Of a stretch of 64,000 nucleotides of DNA, positions 1-10,438 are shown in pieces (positions within the stretch are counted from its first letter, which is position 1; every line of letters begins with the position of its first letter). Source of the stretch: Amycolatopsis jejuensis (lineage in GTDB: Bacteria; Actinomycetota; Actinomycetes; Mycobacteriales; Pseudonocardiaceae); contig NZ_JNYZ01000001.1 of the NCBI RefSeq assembly GCF_000717335.1, positions 124,001 to 188,000 on the forward strand, read 5' to 3'. The notes beneath the pieces are model-generated. The model did not search any database. It had not been told where the DNA came from and saw only the letters and a program-made list of their open reading frames with translations. Made by a program: the position numbers and the translations under genes.

Positions 1-1576
<1,576 letters not shown>

Positions 1577-1580
<4 letters not shown>

Positions 1581-2128
1581 GGCGCCTCCTCCCGGTATTC
1601 GACCGCCGCGTCGGCGAGCCAGGCCGCGAAATAGGGCGCGAACGACTGCCGCACCAGGACGGTGTACTCCCCCGCCTCCCGCACCATCAGGATGATTCCG
1701 GTGCGGGCGAACAATGTCTGCACGCACGTCCCGGGCGGCGACACGCTCGGGTGCAGGTCGATCGCGCAGCCGTGCGCGAGCACGTCGCGGGCGGCCGGTC
1801 CGGCGAGGTGCACGGCGGTGCGCTGCGCGGAAACATCGGTGACTGCGCCGACCGCAACCGCTTCCCGCAAGGCCGCTTCGGTACCTTCGGGAGCGTCGAT
1901 CACCAGGTACTCGTCCGGCCCCAGCCACAGGACATCGCCCGCCCCGGCGGCGAACGTGCACGGTTCGGGTAACGGAACGCCCAGCACATCCGCGACGACC
2001 TCGTGTCCCGCCCGGACCCGCAGGTTCAGCTGGGAAAGGAACGGCCGTTCCTCCGCGAGGACAGCGGGGGCGAGATCTGCCAGTCTGCCCGCGTACTCGG
2101 CGAGCGGCGCCCGGGCTTCAACCGTCAC
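1577..2128 (-). CDS. soxG: Heterotetrameric sarcosine oxidase, gamma subunit
   Basis: This 183-residue protein is a SoxG/YgfZ-fold relative of folate-binding aminomethyltransferase domains. Visible features are an N-terminal block with LNLRVRAG, a central GDVLWLGPDEYLV and a C-terminal LVRQSFAPYFAAWLADA. Its length fits known gamma subunits (about 180-210). It starts at GTG 2128, 11 bp inside the end of soxA, and its stop overlaps the purU start. SoxG is a structural, folate-domain-like subunit of the enzyme that turns sarcosine into glycine, methylene-THF and hydrogen peroxide. Assignment rests mainly on its place between soxA and purU plus the sequence pattern. Confidence 0.93.
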
Positions 2129-4838
2129 GACGGGTCCCCTCCTTGTCGTAGAGCACGGATTCCGTCACGGTCACCGGAACCACGTCGGAACCGACCGGGA
2201 CGTACAGCGTCTCCCCGATCCGCTCGCGGCCGGAGCGCACCAACGCCAGCGCGAAGGTCCGGCCCAGCGCGGCGCTCGGGTAGCTCGACGTCACGTGCCC
2301 GAGCATGCGCACTGGCGGCCGCGGCACGTGGGCGGTCTCGATGATCTGCGCGCCTTCGGGCAGCAGCACGTCCGGATCGACCGGCAGCAAACCGACCAGC
2401 TGTTTCCGGTCCGGCCGCAGGTTCTCCGCCCGCGAGAACGACCGTTTACCCAGGAAATCGGGCTTCTTCTTGGACACCGCCCAGCTCAGGCCGAGGTCGT
2501 GCGGCGTCACCGTGCCGTCGGTGTCCTGGCCGATGATCGGGTACCCCTTCTCCGCGCGCAGGACGTGCATAGTTTCCGTGCCGTACGGGGTGATTCCCAG
2601 CGACTGCCCAGCGGTCCACAATGCTTCCCACTGCGCGATTCCGTACCACGACGGCACATTGATCTCGTACGCCAGCTCACCGGAGAAGCTGATCCGGCAC
2701 ACGCGCGCGGCGATTCCGGCCACTTCGAGGTCGCGCCAGGTCATGAAATCGAAGCCGTCGATGTTTTCCGATACAGCTGCAAGCACCTCCCGCGAACGCG
2801 GGCCGACCAGCGCGATCGTGGCCCAGTGCTCGGTGACCGACGTGGCGAACACGCGCAGGTGCGGCCACTCGGTCTGCAGCCACTCCTCCATCCAGTCGAG
2901 CACCATGGCCGCGTTGCCGGTGGTCGTCGTGACGAGGAACCGCTCGTCGGCGAGCCGGATCACGGTGCCGTCGTCGATCACCATGCCGTCGACCCCGCAC
3001 ATCACGCCGTACCGAATCCGGCCGACCTTCAGAGTGCTCATCATGTTCGTGTAGAGCAGGTCGAGGAAGGCGGCGGCGTCCGGGCCTTGGACGTCGATCT
3101 TGCCCAAAGTGGACCCGTCCATCATGGCCACGCCACCCCGCGCGGCCAGGCATTCGCGCCGCACCGCCGCGTGAAGATCCTCGCCCGGCTGCGGGTAGTA
3201 CCACGGGCGTTTCCACTGGCCGACGTTCTCGAACTCCGCCCCGTGCTCGACATGCCAGGAATGCAGCGCCGTGACCCGCACCGGATCGTGCAGCTCACCG
3301 CGGTGCCGCCCGGCCAGCGCGGCGAAGGCGACCGGGGTGTACGGCGGGCGATACGTCGTCGGGCGGCGATCCGCGAGGTCGACGCCGAGTGCTTCGGCGG
3401 TAATCCCGGCGGCGAGCATGCCGGACGTTTTGCCCTGGTCGTGGGCGGTGCCGATGGTGGTGTACCGCTTCACGTGCTCCAGTGAGCTGAGGCCTGCGCC
3501 GGTTGCGCGCAGGACATCGGACACCGTCGCGTCGCGCTGCAGGTCGACGAACCGCGGTTCCGGGCCGGGGATTTGCCACTGCATGGCCGGGGGACGCTCG
3601 TTCGGGCGAGCGTCGGACACCGGGCGCTCGTCACCCGCCTCCCGGACGCATCCGGCGAAGTCCAGGGTTCCGTTCGCACTGCCCACGACCCGCGCGGTCG
3701 GAAGGTCACCGTCGGGGACGTACGCACCCAACGCCGGTTCGTACCGAAGCGCGCCGCGGAGCTGGCTGAACAGATGCACCGCAGGTGTCCAGCCGCCGGA
3801 GACCAGAAGCGTGTCACACGGGATGAGCTCGTCCCCGACCCGTACGCCGGTGACCCGCGAAGTCCCTTCCGTACCAACAACAGCGGCACCGGCCCGCACC
3901 TCGATCCCCCGCTCGGCGCACTCCGCGGCCCAACCCTCAGGTGCGACCGGGCGCACGTCCACCACCAGTGGCACGTCCACCCCGGCGTCCGCGAGGTCGA
4001 TCGCGGACACATAAGCGGAGTCGTCCGTGGTGAACACGACGGCGCGGCGGCCGGGTAGCACGCCGTAGCGATGCAGGTACGTCCGCGCGGCACCGGCGAG
4101 CAGGATGCCCGGCCGGTCGTTGTCGGTGAACACGATCGGCCGTTCATGCGCGCCCGTCGCCAGCACGGTCTGCTTCGCGCGGATCCGCCACACCCGCTGC
4201 CGGGCGGCGCCGGACATCCGGTTCTGCACGGCGAGCACGAAACCGTCGTCGTACGCACCGAATGCGGTGGTCCGGGTGAGAATCTGCACGCCCGGGGCCA
4301 GCTCGTCGGCCATCGCGCGGGCCCATTCGACGGCGGGTTTGAGGTCGACGTACTCGTTCGACCCCAGCAACGACCCGCCGGGCTCAGGCTGGTCGTCCAC
4401 CAGCACCACCCGCGCGCCCGACCGGGCTGCCGTACGCGCGGCGACCAGACCGGCCGGACCGGCGCCGACCACCAGAACGTCGCAATGCACGTGCTTCGCG
4501 TCGTACCGGGCCGGGTCCGGTTCCGTTGCCAGCCTGCCTTGTCCGCGGAGACTGCGGGCGACCAGACCGTCGACCAGCTCGACCGTGGTCGCCGTCAGCA
4601 TCGGTTCCGGGAACGGCTTTTCCAGCTGTACCACGGCGTTCGGCTCTTCGACCCCGGCGGCCATGATACCGCGCGGACGACCGAGCTTTCCGCTCGTCGC
4701 AACTTGGTGGACGCCGTTCGCCAGCAGCGCGGACGCGAGCGTGTCGCCCGGATGCCCGGTGAGCTCACGGCCGTCGAAAGTGAAGTGCAGCAACACATCG
4801 CGGTCGACGTGGCCGCCGTGCGGGAGGCGGAAGGTCAT
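2118..4838 (-). CDS. soxA: Heterotetrameric sarcosine oxidase, alpha subunit
   Basis: The 906-residue product has the expected order: an N-terminal ferredoxin-like segment (FDGRELTGHPGDTLASALL), a dinucleotide-binding domain with VVGAGPAGLVAA, a second NAD-binding region, and a C-terminal aminomethyltransferase (GcvT-like) domain with GEDLHAAVRRECLAARGGVA and VMCGVDGMVIDDG. Alpha carries NAD+ and the THF site that traps the methylene group. ATG 4838 overlaps the soxD stop (ATGA). It is slightly shorter than the usual 960-1000 residues but no domain looks missing. A large open frame continues upstream into soxD and is not translated here. Confidence 0.96.
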   Translation of the reverse strand: MTFRLPHGGHVDRDVLLHFTFDGRELTGHPGDTLASALLANGVHQVATSGKLGRPRGIMAAGVEEPNAVVQLEKPFPEPMLTATTVELVDGLVARSLRGQGRLATEPDPARYDAKHVHCDVLVVGAGPAGLVAARTAARSGARVVLVDDQPEPGGSLLGSNEYVDLKPAVEWARAMADELAPGVQILTRTTAFGAYDDGFVLAVQNRMSGAARQRVWRIRAKQTVLATGAHERPIVFTDNDRPGILLAGAARTYLHRYGVLPGRRAVVFTTDDSAYVSAIDLADAGVDVPLVVDVRPVAPEGWAAECAERGIEVRAGAAVVGTEGTSRVTGVRVGDELIPCDTLLVSGGWTPAVHLFSQLRGALRYEPALGAYVPDGDLPTARVVGSANGTLDFAGCVREAGDERPVSDARPNERPPAMQWQIPGPEPRFVDLQRDATVSDVLRATGAGLSSLEHVKRYTTIGTAHDQGKTSGMLAAGITAEALGVDLADRRPTTYRPPYTPVAFAALAGRHRGELHDPVRVTALHSWHVEHGAEFENVGQWKRPWYYPQPGEDLHAAVRRECLAARGGVAMMDGSTLGKIDVQGPDAAAFLDLLYTNMMSTLKVGRIRYGVMCGVDGMVIDDGTVIRLADERFLVTTTTGNAAMVLDWMEEWLQTEWPHLRVFATSVTEHWATIALVGPRSREVLAAVSENIDGFDFMTWRDLEVAGIAARVCRISFSGELAYEINVPSWYGIAQWEALWTAGQSLGITPYGTETMHVLRAEKGYPIIGQDTDGTVTPHDLGLSWAVSKKKPDFLGKRSFSRAENLRPDRKQLVGLLPVDPDVLLPEGAQIIETAHVPRPPVRMLGHVTSSYPSAALGRTFALALVRSGRERIGETLYVPVGSDVVPVTVTESVLYDKEGTRRDG

Positions 4839-5113
4839 GGGATCACCGGCCGGGGTTCGTCGAGGCGGTACACGGCCGCCAGCTGGTGGGTGCGGGTGTC
4901 GCGGACGGCGTTGAACCAGCGGCGGCAGCCCGCGCTGTGGCTCCACCGCTCGGCCAGCGGCCCGCTCGGGTTCGCGCGGAAGAACACGAACTTCGCCCAC
5001 TCCTCGTCCGACAGCGCCGCCGGTTCGGCCGGGTAGGCGACATGGGCTTGTCCGCCGTAGTGGAATTCGGTCTCCTCGCGGGGACCGCACCAGGGGCAGG
5101 GAATCAGCTGCAC
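4835..5113 (-). CDS. soxD: Heterotetrameric sarcosine oxidase, delta subunit
   Basis: A 92-residue zinc-binding subunit. It begins at GTG 5113, preceded on the coding strand by AGGAG with about 9 nt spacing. A longer frame upstream (to 5248) would run into soxB and lacks family similarity. The N-terminus LIPCPWCGPREETEFHYGG gives the CxxC...H zinc motif of SoxD, and the WRWF-type block near the C-terminal half reads GCRRWFNAVRDTRTHQL, also typical. It stabilises the alpha/beta/gamma/delta complex. The gene sits 10 bp after soxB and overlaps soxA by 4 bp, the classic soxBDAG order. Confidence 0.95.
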   Translation of the reverse strand: MQLIPCPWCGPREETEFHYGGQAHVAYPAEPAALSDEEWAKFVFFRANPSGPLAERWSHSAGCRRWFNAVRDTRTHQLAAVYRLDEPRPVIP

Positions 5114-5123
5114 GGGGGCACTC

Positions 5124-6344
5124 CTAATGCGCGACGGCGGCGGCGCCGTGCTCGTCGACGAGCGCGCCGGTGGTGAACCGGTCGAGGGTGAACGGCTCGG
5201 CGTACGGATGCGGCTTGCCTTTCGCGATGGTGTGTGCGAAGCAGTCACCGACGCCGGGCGTGGCCTTGAACCCGCCGGTCCCCCAGCCGCAGTTGAGGTA
5301 CAGGTTCTCCACCGGGGTCAGGCCGACGATCGGCGACGCGTCCGGGGTGACGTCGACGATCCCGGCCCAGGTGCGCAGCAGGTGCGCCCGCGCGAACACC
5401 GGGAACAGCTCCAGCGCGGCGGCCATCTGGTTCTCGATGATGTGGAACGACCCGCGCTGCCCGTACCCGGCGTACGCGTCGATCCCCGCGCCCATCACCA
5501 GTTCTCCCTTGTGTGCCTGGGAAACGTAGACGTGCACGGCGTTCGACATCACCACCGTCGGGTGCACCGGTTCCAGCAGCTCCGACACGAGCGCCTGCAG
5601 CGGATGCGATACGAGCGGCAGGTCGATCCCGGCCATCCGGGCGAGCACCGAGCTGTGCCCGGCCGCGCACAGCGCGACCTTCCCGGCCGCGATCCGGCCC
5701 CGGCCCGTCTCCACCGCGGTGACCTTGCCGTCCCGCGTTTCGAGCCCGGTGACCTCGCAGTTCTGGATCAGGTCGACGCCCATCGCGGCCGCCGCGCGGG
5801 CGAATCCCCAAGCCACGTAGTCGTGTTTGGCGATCCCGGCGCGCGGCTGGTAGGTCGCGCCGAGGACCGGGTACCGCACGTCCGGCGAGGTGTTGACGAT
5901 CGGGCAGAGCTCCTTGACGCCGTCCGCATCGACCCATTCCGCGTCGATCCCGTTGAGCCGGTTGGCATTCACCCGGCGCACGCTGTCGCGGACGTCCTGC
6001 AGGCTGTGCGCGAGGTTGAGCACACCGCGCTGGCTGAAGAGGATCGGGTAGCCGAGGTCGTCCTCCAGTCCCTCCCACAGCTTGAGCGAATGCTCGTAGA
6101 TGCCGGAGCTTTCGTCCCAGAGGTAGTTGGACCGGATGATCGTGGTGTTGCGGGCCATGTTGCCGCCGGCGAGCCAGCCCTTCTCCAGCACCGCGACGTT
6201 CGTGATGCCGTGGACCTTGGCGAGGTAGTACGCCGTCGCCAGCCCGTGCCCGCCGCCGCCGACCACGACGACGTCGTACGCGCACCGCGGAGCCTGGTCC
6301 CGCCACAGGAAAGCGGGGTGCTCGGGAAGGTCCGTAGTCGTCAT
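5124..6344 (-). CDS. soxB: Heterotetrameric sarcosine oxidase, beta subunit
   Basis: The 406-residue DAO-family flavoprotein carries the sarcosine oxidation site. It has [19 protein letters not shown] at residues 25-43 for FAD, and His174 (in [14 protein letters not shown]) matches the histidine that holds covalent FMN in corynebacterial sarcosine oxidase (numbered 173 there, from memory). The C-terminal [14 protein letters not shown] block is also typical. It is first in the operon soxB-D-A-G-purU-dimethylglycine oxidase. The start at 6344 lies 59 bp from the divergent GntR gene, with the TGATATATCA palindrome between them, so it is probably controlled by that regulator. Confidence 0.96.
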   Translation of the reverse strand: MTTTDLPEHPAFLWRDQAPRCAYDVVVVGGGGHGLATAYYLAKVHGITNVAVLEKGWLAGGNMARNTTIIRSNYLWDESSGIYEHSLKLWEGLEDDLGYPILFSQRGVLNLAHSLQDVRDSVRRVNANRLNGIDAEWVDADGVKELCPIVNTSPDVRYPVLGATYQPRAGIAKHDYVAWGFARAAAAMGVDLIQNCEVTGLETRDGKVTAVETGRGRIAAGKVALCAAGHSSVLARMAGIDLPLVSHPLQALVSELLEPVHPTVVMSNAVHVYVSQAHKGELVMGAGIDAYAGYGQRGSFHIIENQMAAALELFPVFARAHLLRTWAGIVDVTPDASPIVGLTPVENLYLNCGWGTGGFKATPGVGDCFAHTIAKGKPHPYAEPFTLDRFTTGALVDEHGAAAVAH

Positions 6345-6370
6345 TCCCGCGTGTCTCCCTGGTCGACTAC

Positions 6371-6380
6371 TGATATATCA
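6371..6380. promoter_or_regulatory. Perfect 10-bp palindrome TGATATATCA, probable GntR operator
   Basis: TGATATATCA is its own reverse complement and is the only AT-rich word in the 59-bp gap between soxB and the divergent GntR/FCD gene. FCD-type GntR regulators commonly bind short AT-rich dyads in such gaps. A TAGGGT box at 6391-6396 lies just before the GTG of the regulator gene and could be its -10 element, giving a nearly leaderless transcript. The site would therefore allow repression of both promoters. Inference from position and symmetry only. Confidence 0.6.
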
Positions 6381-6403
6381 ATCTTCGATGTAGGGTAGGC
6401 GGG

Positions 6404-7066
6404 GTGCGCACCCAGGTCAACCACGTCATGCCGGCCACCGCCCCGTCGCTGGCCGATCGCGCTTATGCCTTCCTGCTCGACCGCCTCGTCATGCTCGACA
6501 TCAAGCCGGGCGACCCGATCAACGAGGACTGGGCGGGCAGCACGCTCGGCATGGGCCGCACGCCGATCCGCGAAGCCCTGAAACGGCTCGAAACCGACCG
6601 TCTGGTGGTGGCGTACCCGCGGCGCGGCACGTTCGCCACCGACGTCAACATCTCCGACCTCGCCCACATCTCCGAGGTCCGGCGCACGCTCGAACCGACT
6701 GCCGCCGCGGCCGCCGCCACCCGCGCCACCGACGCGGATCGCGCCCGCCTGTCGCAGCTGCGGGACCAGCTCGATTCGGCGACGCCTGCCGACAACGCCG
6801 AACTGCTGCGGACCGATCTCGAACTGCACCGCGCGATCTACCAATGCGTACACAACCCGTTCTTCGAAGACACCCTGATCCATTACGACAACCTCGCCAC
6901 CCGCATCTGGTGTGTGTTCCTGCCGCGGCTGCAAGGCATGGCGGGCCACGTGGACGAACACCTGCCGCTGCTCACCGCCATCGTGGCGGGCGACGCGAAG
7001 ACGGCCGCCGCACTCACGCTCGACCACGTGACCGGGTTCGAGGCGGCCATCCGCGCGTTGATCTGA
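6404..7066 (+). CDS. GntR-family (FCD) transcriptional regulator of the sox operon
   Basis: A 220-residue protein with an N-terminal winged helix (residues about 17-80; GMGRTPIREALKRLE is the recognition segment) and a C-terminal all-helical FCD ligand domain with DLELHRAIYQC and HLPLLTAIVAGD, which supply metal- and ligand-binding Asp/His residues. It is divergent from soxB and sits beside a perfect TGATATATCA dyad. The likely role is induction of the sarcosine operon by its substrate or a related methylated glycine. An ATG 24 bp inside the frame (6428) is a possible alternative start. Confidence 0.88.
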   Translation: MRTQVNHVMPATAPSLADRAYAFLLDRLVMLDIKPGDPINEDWAGSTLGMGRTPIREALKRLETDRLVVAYPRRGTFATDVNISDLAHISEVRRTLEPTAAAAAATRATDADRARLSQLRDQLDSATPADNAELLRTDLELHRAIYQCVHNPFFEDTLIHYDNLATRIWCVFLPRLQGMAGHVDEHLPLLTAIVAGDAKTAAALTLDHVTGFEAAIRALI

Positions 7067-7070
7067 CCCG

Positions 7071-8192
7071 CTAGTCCCCGGTTTGCGCACGTACCCAGGC
7101 ATGGAACTCCCCGATGTGGTGTTCGCTCGGCACCAGCACCCCGCCGCGGGCGTACGCGCGTGAGCCCATCGCGAGCTGACACCGTTCGCACGCCTCGAAA
7201 TCCTGCTGGTTCACCCGGTGGAACAGCTCCACCGAGCGGTCCAGATCCGCGCCGGACTCCACGACCTCCGGCAGGTACAGCCAGTCGCAGCGGACCAGGG
7301 TGCGGTCCGGGGCGAGCGGGAACATCCGGTGCACGATCACGTGGTCGGGCACCAGGTTCACGAACACCTGCGGCCGGATCGTGATCGCGTAGTACCGCCG
7401 GTCCTGGTGCGGCCCGACGCCCGGCAGCCGCTGCACGCCGTCGCCACCGTCCACAGTGAACCCGGCGACGTCCGCGCCGAACTCCGCGCCGTGGCCCACG
7501 TAGTACTGCGCGGCGTACCCGTCCGCGAACTCCGGCAGCACCTCGGTGAGCTCCGGATGGATGGTGGCGCAGTGGTAGCACTCCATGAAGTTCTCGATGA
7601 TCTGCTTCCAGTTCGCGCGGACGTCGTACTCGATCCGCCGGCCGAGCGCGAGCCGGTCGATGCCGTACGCCTCGATCTCGCCCGGCCCGCCGAGCCGGGT
7701 ACTCACGTCGGCCATGACCGTGTCCGCAAAGGACGGTGCTTCCCCGGCGAGGCACACCCAGGCGTAGCCGAGCCATTCGCGCAGGTGCACGCGGGTCAGG
7801 CCGTACTCGACGCGGTCGATGTCCGGCATCCCGGTGAGATTCGGGGCAGCGACGAGCTTTCCGTCGAGTCCGTACGTCCAGGCGTGGTACATGCACTGGA
7901 ACGCGCGCTTCACTTCGCCCTTTTCGTCGGTGCAAAGCCGCGCGCCGCGGTGGCGGCAGACGTTGAGGAAGGCCCGCAGTGCCCCGTCGCGACCCCGCGC
8001 GACGAGCACGCTCTCCCGTCCGATCTGCACGGTTTCGAACGACCCGGCGGATGGCAGGTCGGCACAGCGGACGGCGCAGAACCAGCCCGCCTCGAAGATC
8101 CGTTCCTGCTCGCGCCCGAAGATCGCCGGGTCGGTGTAGTGCGGCCCCGGCAGAGTCGGCAGCAGGCTCTGCGGGAGGTCGGTGGTGGTCAC
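7071..8192 (-). CDS. Rieske-type oxygenase of the glycine betaine/carnitine demethylase class
   Basis: The 373-residue alpha subunit has a Rieske [2Fe-2S] motif (Cys79, His81, Cys100, His103 in CRH...CMYH) and a mononuclear iron site in NFMECYHCATIH (His207, His212). The bridging position is Glu204 where aromatic-ring dioxygenases have Asp; a bridging Glu is known from carnitine monooxygenase CntA and relatives acting on quaternary amines. With sarcosine and dimethylglycine oxidation genes next door, the best guess is glycine betaine N-demethylation to dimethylglycine. Stachydrine, choline or carnitine are alternatives. GTG 8192 has AGGAG about 9 nt upstream. No beta subunit is present, as expected for this class. 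It is divergent from its likely electron-transfer partners. Confidence 0.85.
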   Translation of the reverse strand: MTTTDLPQSLLPTLPGPHYTDPAIFGREQERIFEAGWFCAVRCADLPSAGSFETVQIGRESVLVARGRDGALRAFLNVCRHRGARLCTDEKGEVKRAFQCMYHAWTYGLDGKLVAAPNLTGMPDIDRVEYGLTRVHLREWLGYAWVCLAGEAPSFADTVMADVSTRLGGPGEIEAYGIDRLALGRRIEYDVRANWKQIIENFMECYHCATIHPELTEVLPEFADGYAAQYYVGHGAEFGADVAGFTVDGGDGVQRLPGVGPHQDRRYYAITIRPQVFVNLVPDHVIVHRMFPLAPDRTLVRCDWLYLPEVVESGADLDRSVELFHRVNQQDFEACERCQLAMGSRAYARGGVLVPSEHHIGEFHAWVRAQTGD

Positions 8193-8211
8193 CGGCGGGG
8201 CTCCTCTCGAT

Positions 8212-8230
8212 GTTGCGTATGACGCGTCAT
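8212..8230. promoter_or_regulatory. Candidate operator upstream of the Rieske oxygenase
   Basis: On the oxygenase strand the word ATACGCAAC (plus-strand GTTGCGTAT, 8212-8220) lies 20-28 nt before its GTG. It overlaps a perfect 12-bp palindrome ATGACGCGTCAT at 8219-8230. The same 9-mer recurs before the divergent ferredoxin gene in the same orientation relative to transcription and at nearly the same distance, so it is probably a shared regulator site. Confidence 0.55.
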
Positions 8231-8392
8231 GTTGCCCTCTACGGAACACGGTGCAGCTCCGCGCGGACGCTGTCAAGACGCGGCACCCGTTCTCCCGAAC
8301 CGCCCCCGACCACGGCTTTCCCCCGGAACGGTGCTCCACAAAACTGGTCCCGCCAACCTCTTGACGGCACCCCTCCCGCGGTCCCAGACTCT

Positions 8393-8428
8393 GTTGCGTA
8401 TCACGTCGTGTGTTCCTTAATACGCAAC
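8393..8428. promoter_or_regulatory. Inverted repeat GTTGCGTAT/ATACGCAAC upstream of the Rieske ferredoxin
   Basis: Perfect 9-bp arms at 8393-8401 and 8420-8428 are separated by 18 nt. The right arm lies 24-32 nt before the ferredoxin ATG. A third copy of the 9-mer is at 8212-8220 near the divergent oxygenase. The remaining sequence between the two genes (8231-8392) shows nothing else I can name. Confidence 0.6.
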
Positions 8429-8451
8429 AACCACCGGTTTCGGAGGACGAG

Positions 8452-8769
8452 ATGCTGCGCGCGTGCACTGTGGACGAGCTGCCTCCGGGCGAGTCCGTCC
8501 GGATTGCGGGGCCCGAGCCCATCGCCGTGTTCAACGCCGACGGCGAGCTGTACGCGATCGGGGACACCTGCACCCACCAGGACGCGTCGCTGTCCGACGG
8601 CTGGCTCGAAGGTTGCTTCGTGGAGTGCCCGCTGCACGCGGCGCTGTTCGACCTGCGCACCGGGGTTCCGTCGTGCCTGCCCGCGAAGCAGCCGGTCCGG
8701 ACGTATCCGGTGCAGGTGGCGGACGGTGTGATCTACGTGCTCGCAGACGCCGCCGAGGACGCTGCGTGA
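8452..8769 (+). CDS. Rieske [2Fe-2S] ferredoxin
   Basis: A 105-residue soluble Rieske ferredoxin: Cys40-x-His42 in GDTCTHQDASL and Cys59-x2-His62 in VECPLHAALFDL bind the cluster. It resembles ferredoxins of three-component Rieske oxygenases such as BphA3. The ATG at 8452 follows GGAGG with good spacing. The stop overlaps the start of the reductase gene, and the pair is divergent from the Rieske oxygenase, so it most likely carries electrons from the reductase to that oxygenase. Confidence 0.92.
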   Translation: MLRACTVDELPPGESVRIAGPEPIAVFNADGELYAIGDTCTHQDASLSDGWLEGCFVECPLHAALFDLRTGVPSCLPAKQPVRTYPVQVADGVIYVLADAAEDAA

Positions 8770-9923
8770 AGACGGTCGCCATCGTCGGCGCGTCGCTCGC
8801 CGGTGCGCGCGCTGCCCAGGAACTGCGCGCGCAGGGTTTCGACGGCCGGGTCGTGCTCATCGGCGAGGAGCCGCATCTCCCCTACGACCGGCCGCCGCTG
8901 TCGAAAGCCTTCCTGGCGGGCACGGCGTCGCGGGAGTCACTGGACCTTCTCGACGCCGACGACCTTGCCTCGCTGGACCTGCGGCTCGGCACCCGGGTGG
9001 AACGCCTCGATCCGGGCGCCGGGCGGCTGGTGCTGTCCGACGGCGAACTCGCGGCAGACGGCGTCGTCCTCGCGACCGGTGGCCGCGCGCGGCCCTTACC
9101 CGGCACGGAGTCCGTGGCCGGGGTCCACGTGCTGCGCACGCTCGAGGATTCCGTTGCCCTGCGCGAAGAACTGATCCCCGGCGCGCAGGTGGTGATCGTC
9201 GGCGGCGGGTTCATCGGGGCGGAGGTCGCGTCGACGTGCTCGCAGCTCGGGCTCGACGTCACCGTCCTGGAGGCCTTGGAGATCCCTCTCGCCCGCGTTC
9301 TGGGGCCGCAGCTGGGCTCGATCTGCGGACAACTGCATGGCCGGCACGGGGTCGTGCTGCGCTGTGGCGCCACGGTGGCCGGGCTGACCACCGTTTCCGG
9401 CCGGGTCACCGGAGTGCAGCTGGACACCGGCGAGGAACTCCCCGCGGACCTCGTGGTGGCCGGGATCGGGATGGCTCCGGCGGTCGAGTGGCTGGATGGC
9501 TCGGGCCTGGCTGTCGCGAACGGCGTCCGCACCTGCGCGGGTCTGGTCACGTCGCTGCCGAATGTGGTGGCAGTCGGCGACGTCGCAGCGTTCGGCGCGG
9601 CGGGAACCCGGCACGAACACTGGACGAACGCCACTGAGCAGGCCCCGGTCGCCGTCGCCAATCTCTTGGCCGGACAGGTCGTCCGCCAGTACGAGCCGAG
9701 CGGATACGTGTGGTCCGACCAATACGGCGGCACCCTCCAGCTCGCCGGACATCCGTCGCCGGACGACGAGGTCACGTTCCCCGAGGGCAGCCCGGACGAC
9801 GAATCGTTCGTGGCCACCTATCAGCGCGACGGCCGTATCGTCGCGGTGTTCGCTCTGAACAACCCGCGGACGTTCGGCCGCCTCCGCCGCCAGGCCCTGC
9901 GGCGCCCGGTGCCGGTGGGCTAA
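8766..9923 (+). CDS. FAD-dependent NAD(P)H:ferredoxin reductase
   Basis: The 385-residue product has two Rossmann motifs, GASLAGARAAQELR near residue 8 for FAD and VVIVGGGFIGAEVAS near residue 145 for NAD(P)H, then the GDVAAF block before a C-terminal domain, as in BphA4/RhuR-type reductases. It starts at GTG 8766 (GTGA overlap with the ferredoxin stop). It should reduce the adjacent Rieske ferredoxin for the oxygenase at 7071-8192. Its TAA overlaps the end of the convergent L,D-transpeptidase gene by 4 bp. Confidence 0.92.
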   Translation: MKTVAIVGASLAGARAAQELRAQGFDGRVVLIGEEPHLPYDRPPLSKAFLAGTASRESLDLLDADDLASLDLRLGTRVERLDPGAGRLVLSDGELAADGVVLATGGRARPLPGTESVAGVHVLRTLEDSVALREELIPGAQVVIVGGGFIGAEVASTCSQLGLDVTVLEALEIPLARVLGPQLGSICGQLHGRHGVVLRCGATVAGLTTVSGRVTGVQLDTGEELPADLVVAGIGMAPAVEWLDGSGLAVANGVRTCAGLVTSLPNVVAVGDVAAFGAAGTRHEHWTNATEQAPVAVANLLAGQVVRQYEPSGYVWSDQYGGTLQLAGHPSPDDEVTFPEGSPDDESFVATYQRDGRIVAVFALNNPRTFGRLRRQALRRPVPVG

Positions 9924-10354
9924 CGCACGACCTGCACGACATCACCCGGCTGGAGCGTGTTGTAGAACGCGATCGCGTCGGCGCGCGAGAGGTGCACGCA
10001 GCCATGCGACTGCACCTTCAAGCTGCCCTGATGGAACGCGACGCCGGTGGTGGTGAAGAAGACGGAGTACGGCATGGGGCCGTTGAACTCCTTGCTGTAG
10101 TGGTCGATGTCCTTGTACTGCACGCGGAACGTGCCGACGGGAGTCGGGTACGCCGGTTTGCCCACGGTGATGCGCACCCCGCCGCGGGTGACCTTGCCGT
10201 GGTCCATCAGCCATGCGGTGTTGGTGGACAGGCGCACGCACGCTTTTGCTTTGCTCCCGCACGGCGCGCCCGCCGCGTCCGCGCTGGTCGCGAAGCCGAC
10301 TGTCGCCGCCATTGCCGCGACACCGGCCAGAACTGCCGTGATCTTCCGGTTCAT
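9920..10354 (-). CDS. Small secreted L,D-transpeptidase (YkuD domain)
   Basis: A 144-residue protein with a Sec signal peptide (residues 1-27, cleavage after SADA) and a minimal YkuD catalytic domain. The active-site motif is SHGCVHLSRADA with Cys119, and His108 lies in VAFHQG. It would make or edit 3-3 peptide cross-links in the wall, or anchor proteins. It lacks the Ig-like and lipoprotein parts seen in mycobacterial LdtMt enzymes. It ends head-on against the ferredoxin reductase gene with a 4-bp overlap and has no evident functional link to it. Confidence 0.88.
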   Translation of the reverse strand: MNRKITAVLAGVAAMAATVGFATSADAAGAPCGSKAKACVRLSTNTAWLMDHGKVTRGGVRITVGKPAYPTPVGTFRVQYKDIDHYSKEFNGPMPYSVFFTTTGVAFHQGSLKVQSHGCVHLSRADAIAFYNTLQPGDVVQVVR

Positions 10355-10438
10355 CCCGCGCCTCCCCGTGGTTTGGTCCCTTCTGTGACCATGCCCGGAA
10401 AACAGGGGTTCGAACCGTCTTTTCGTCCGTGTGGGTGA

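Noticed and set aside
6345..6403. Glycine riboswitch before the sarcosine oxidase operon
   Set aside because: The gap is only 59 bp, too short for a glycine aptamer, and holds a palindromic operator instead.
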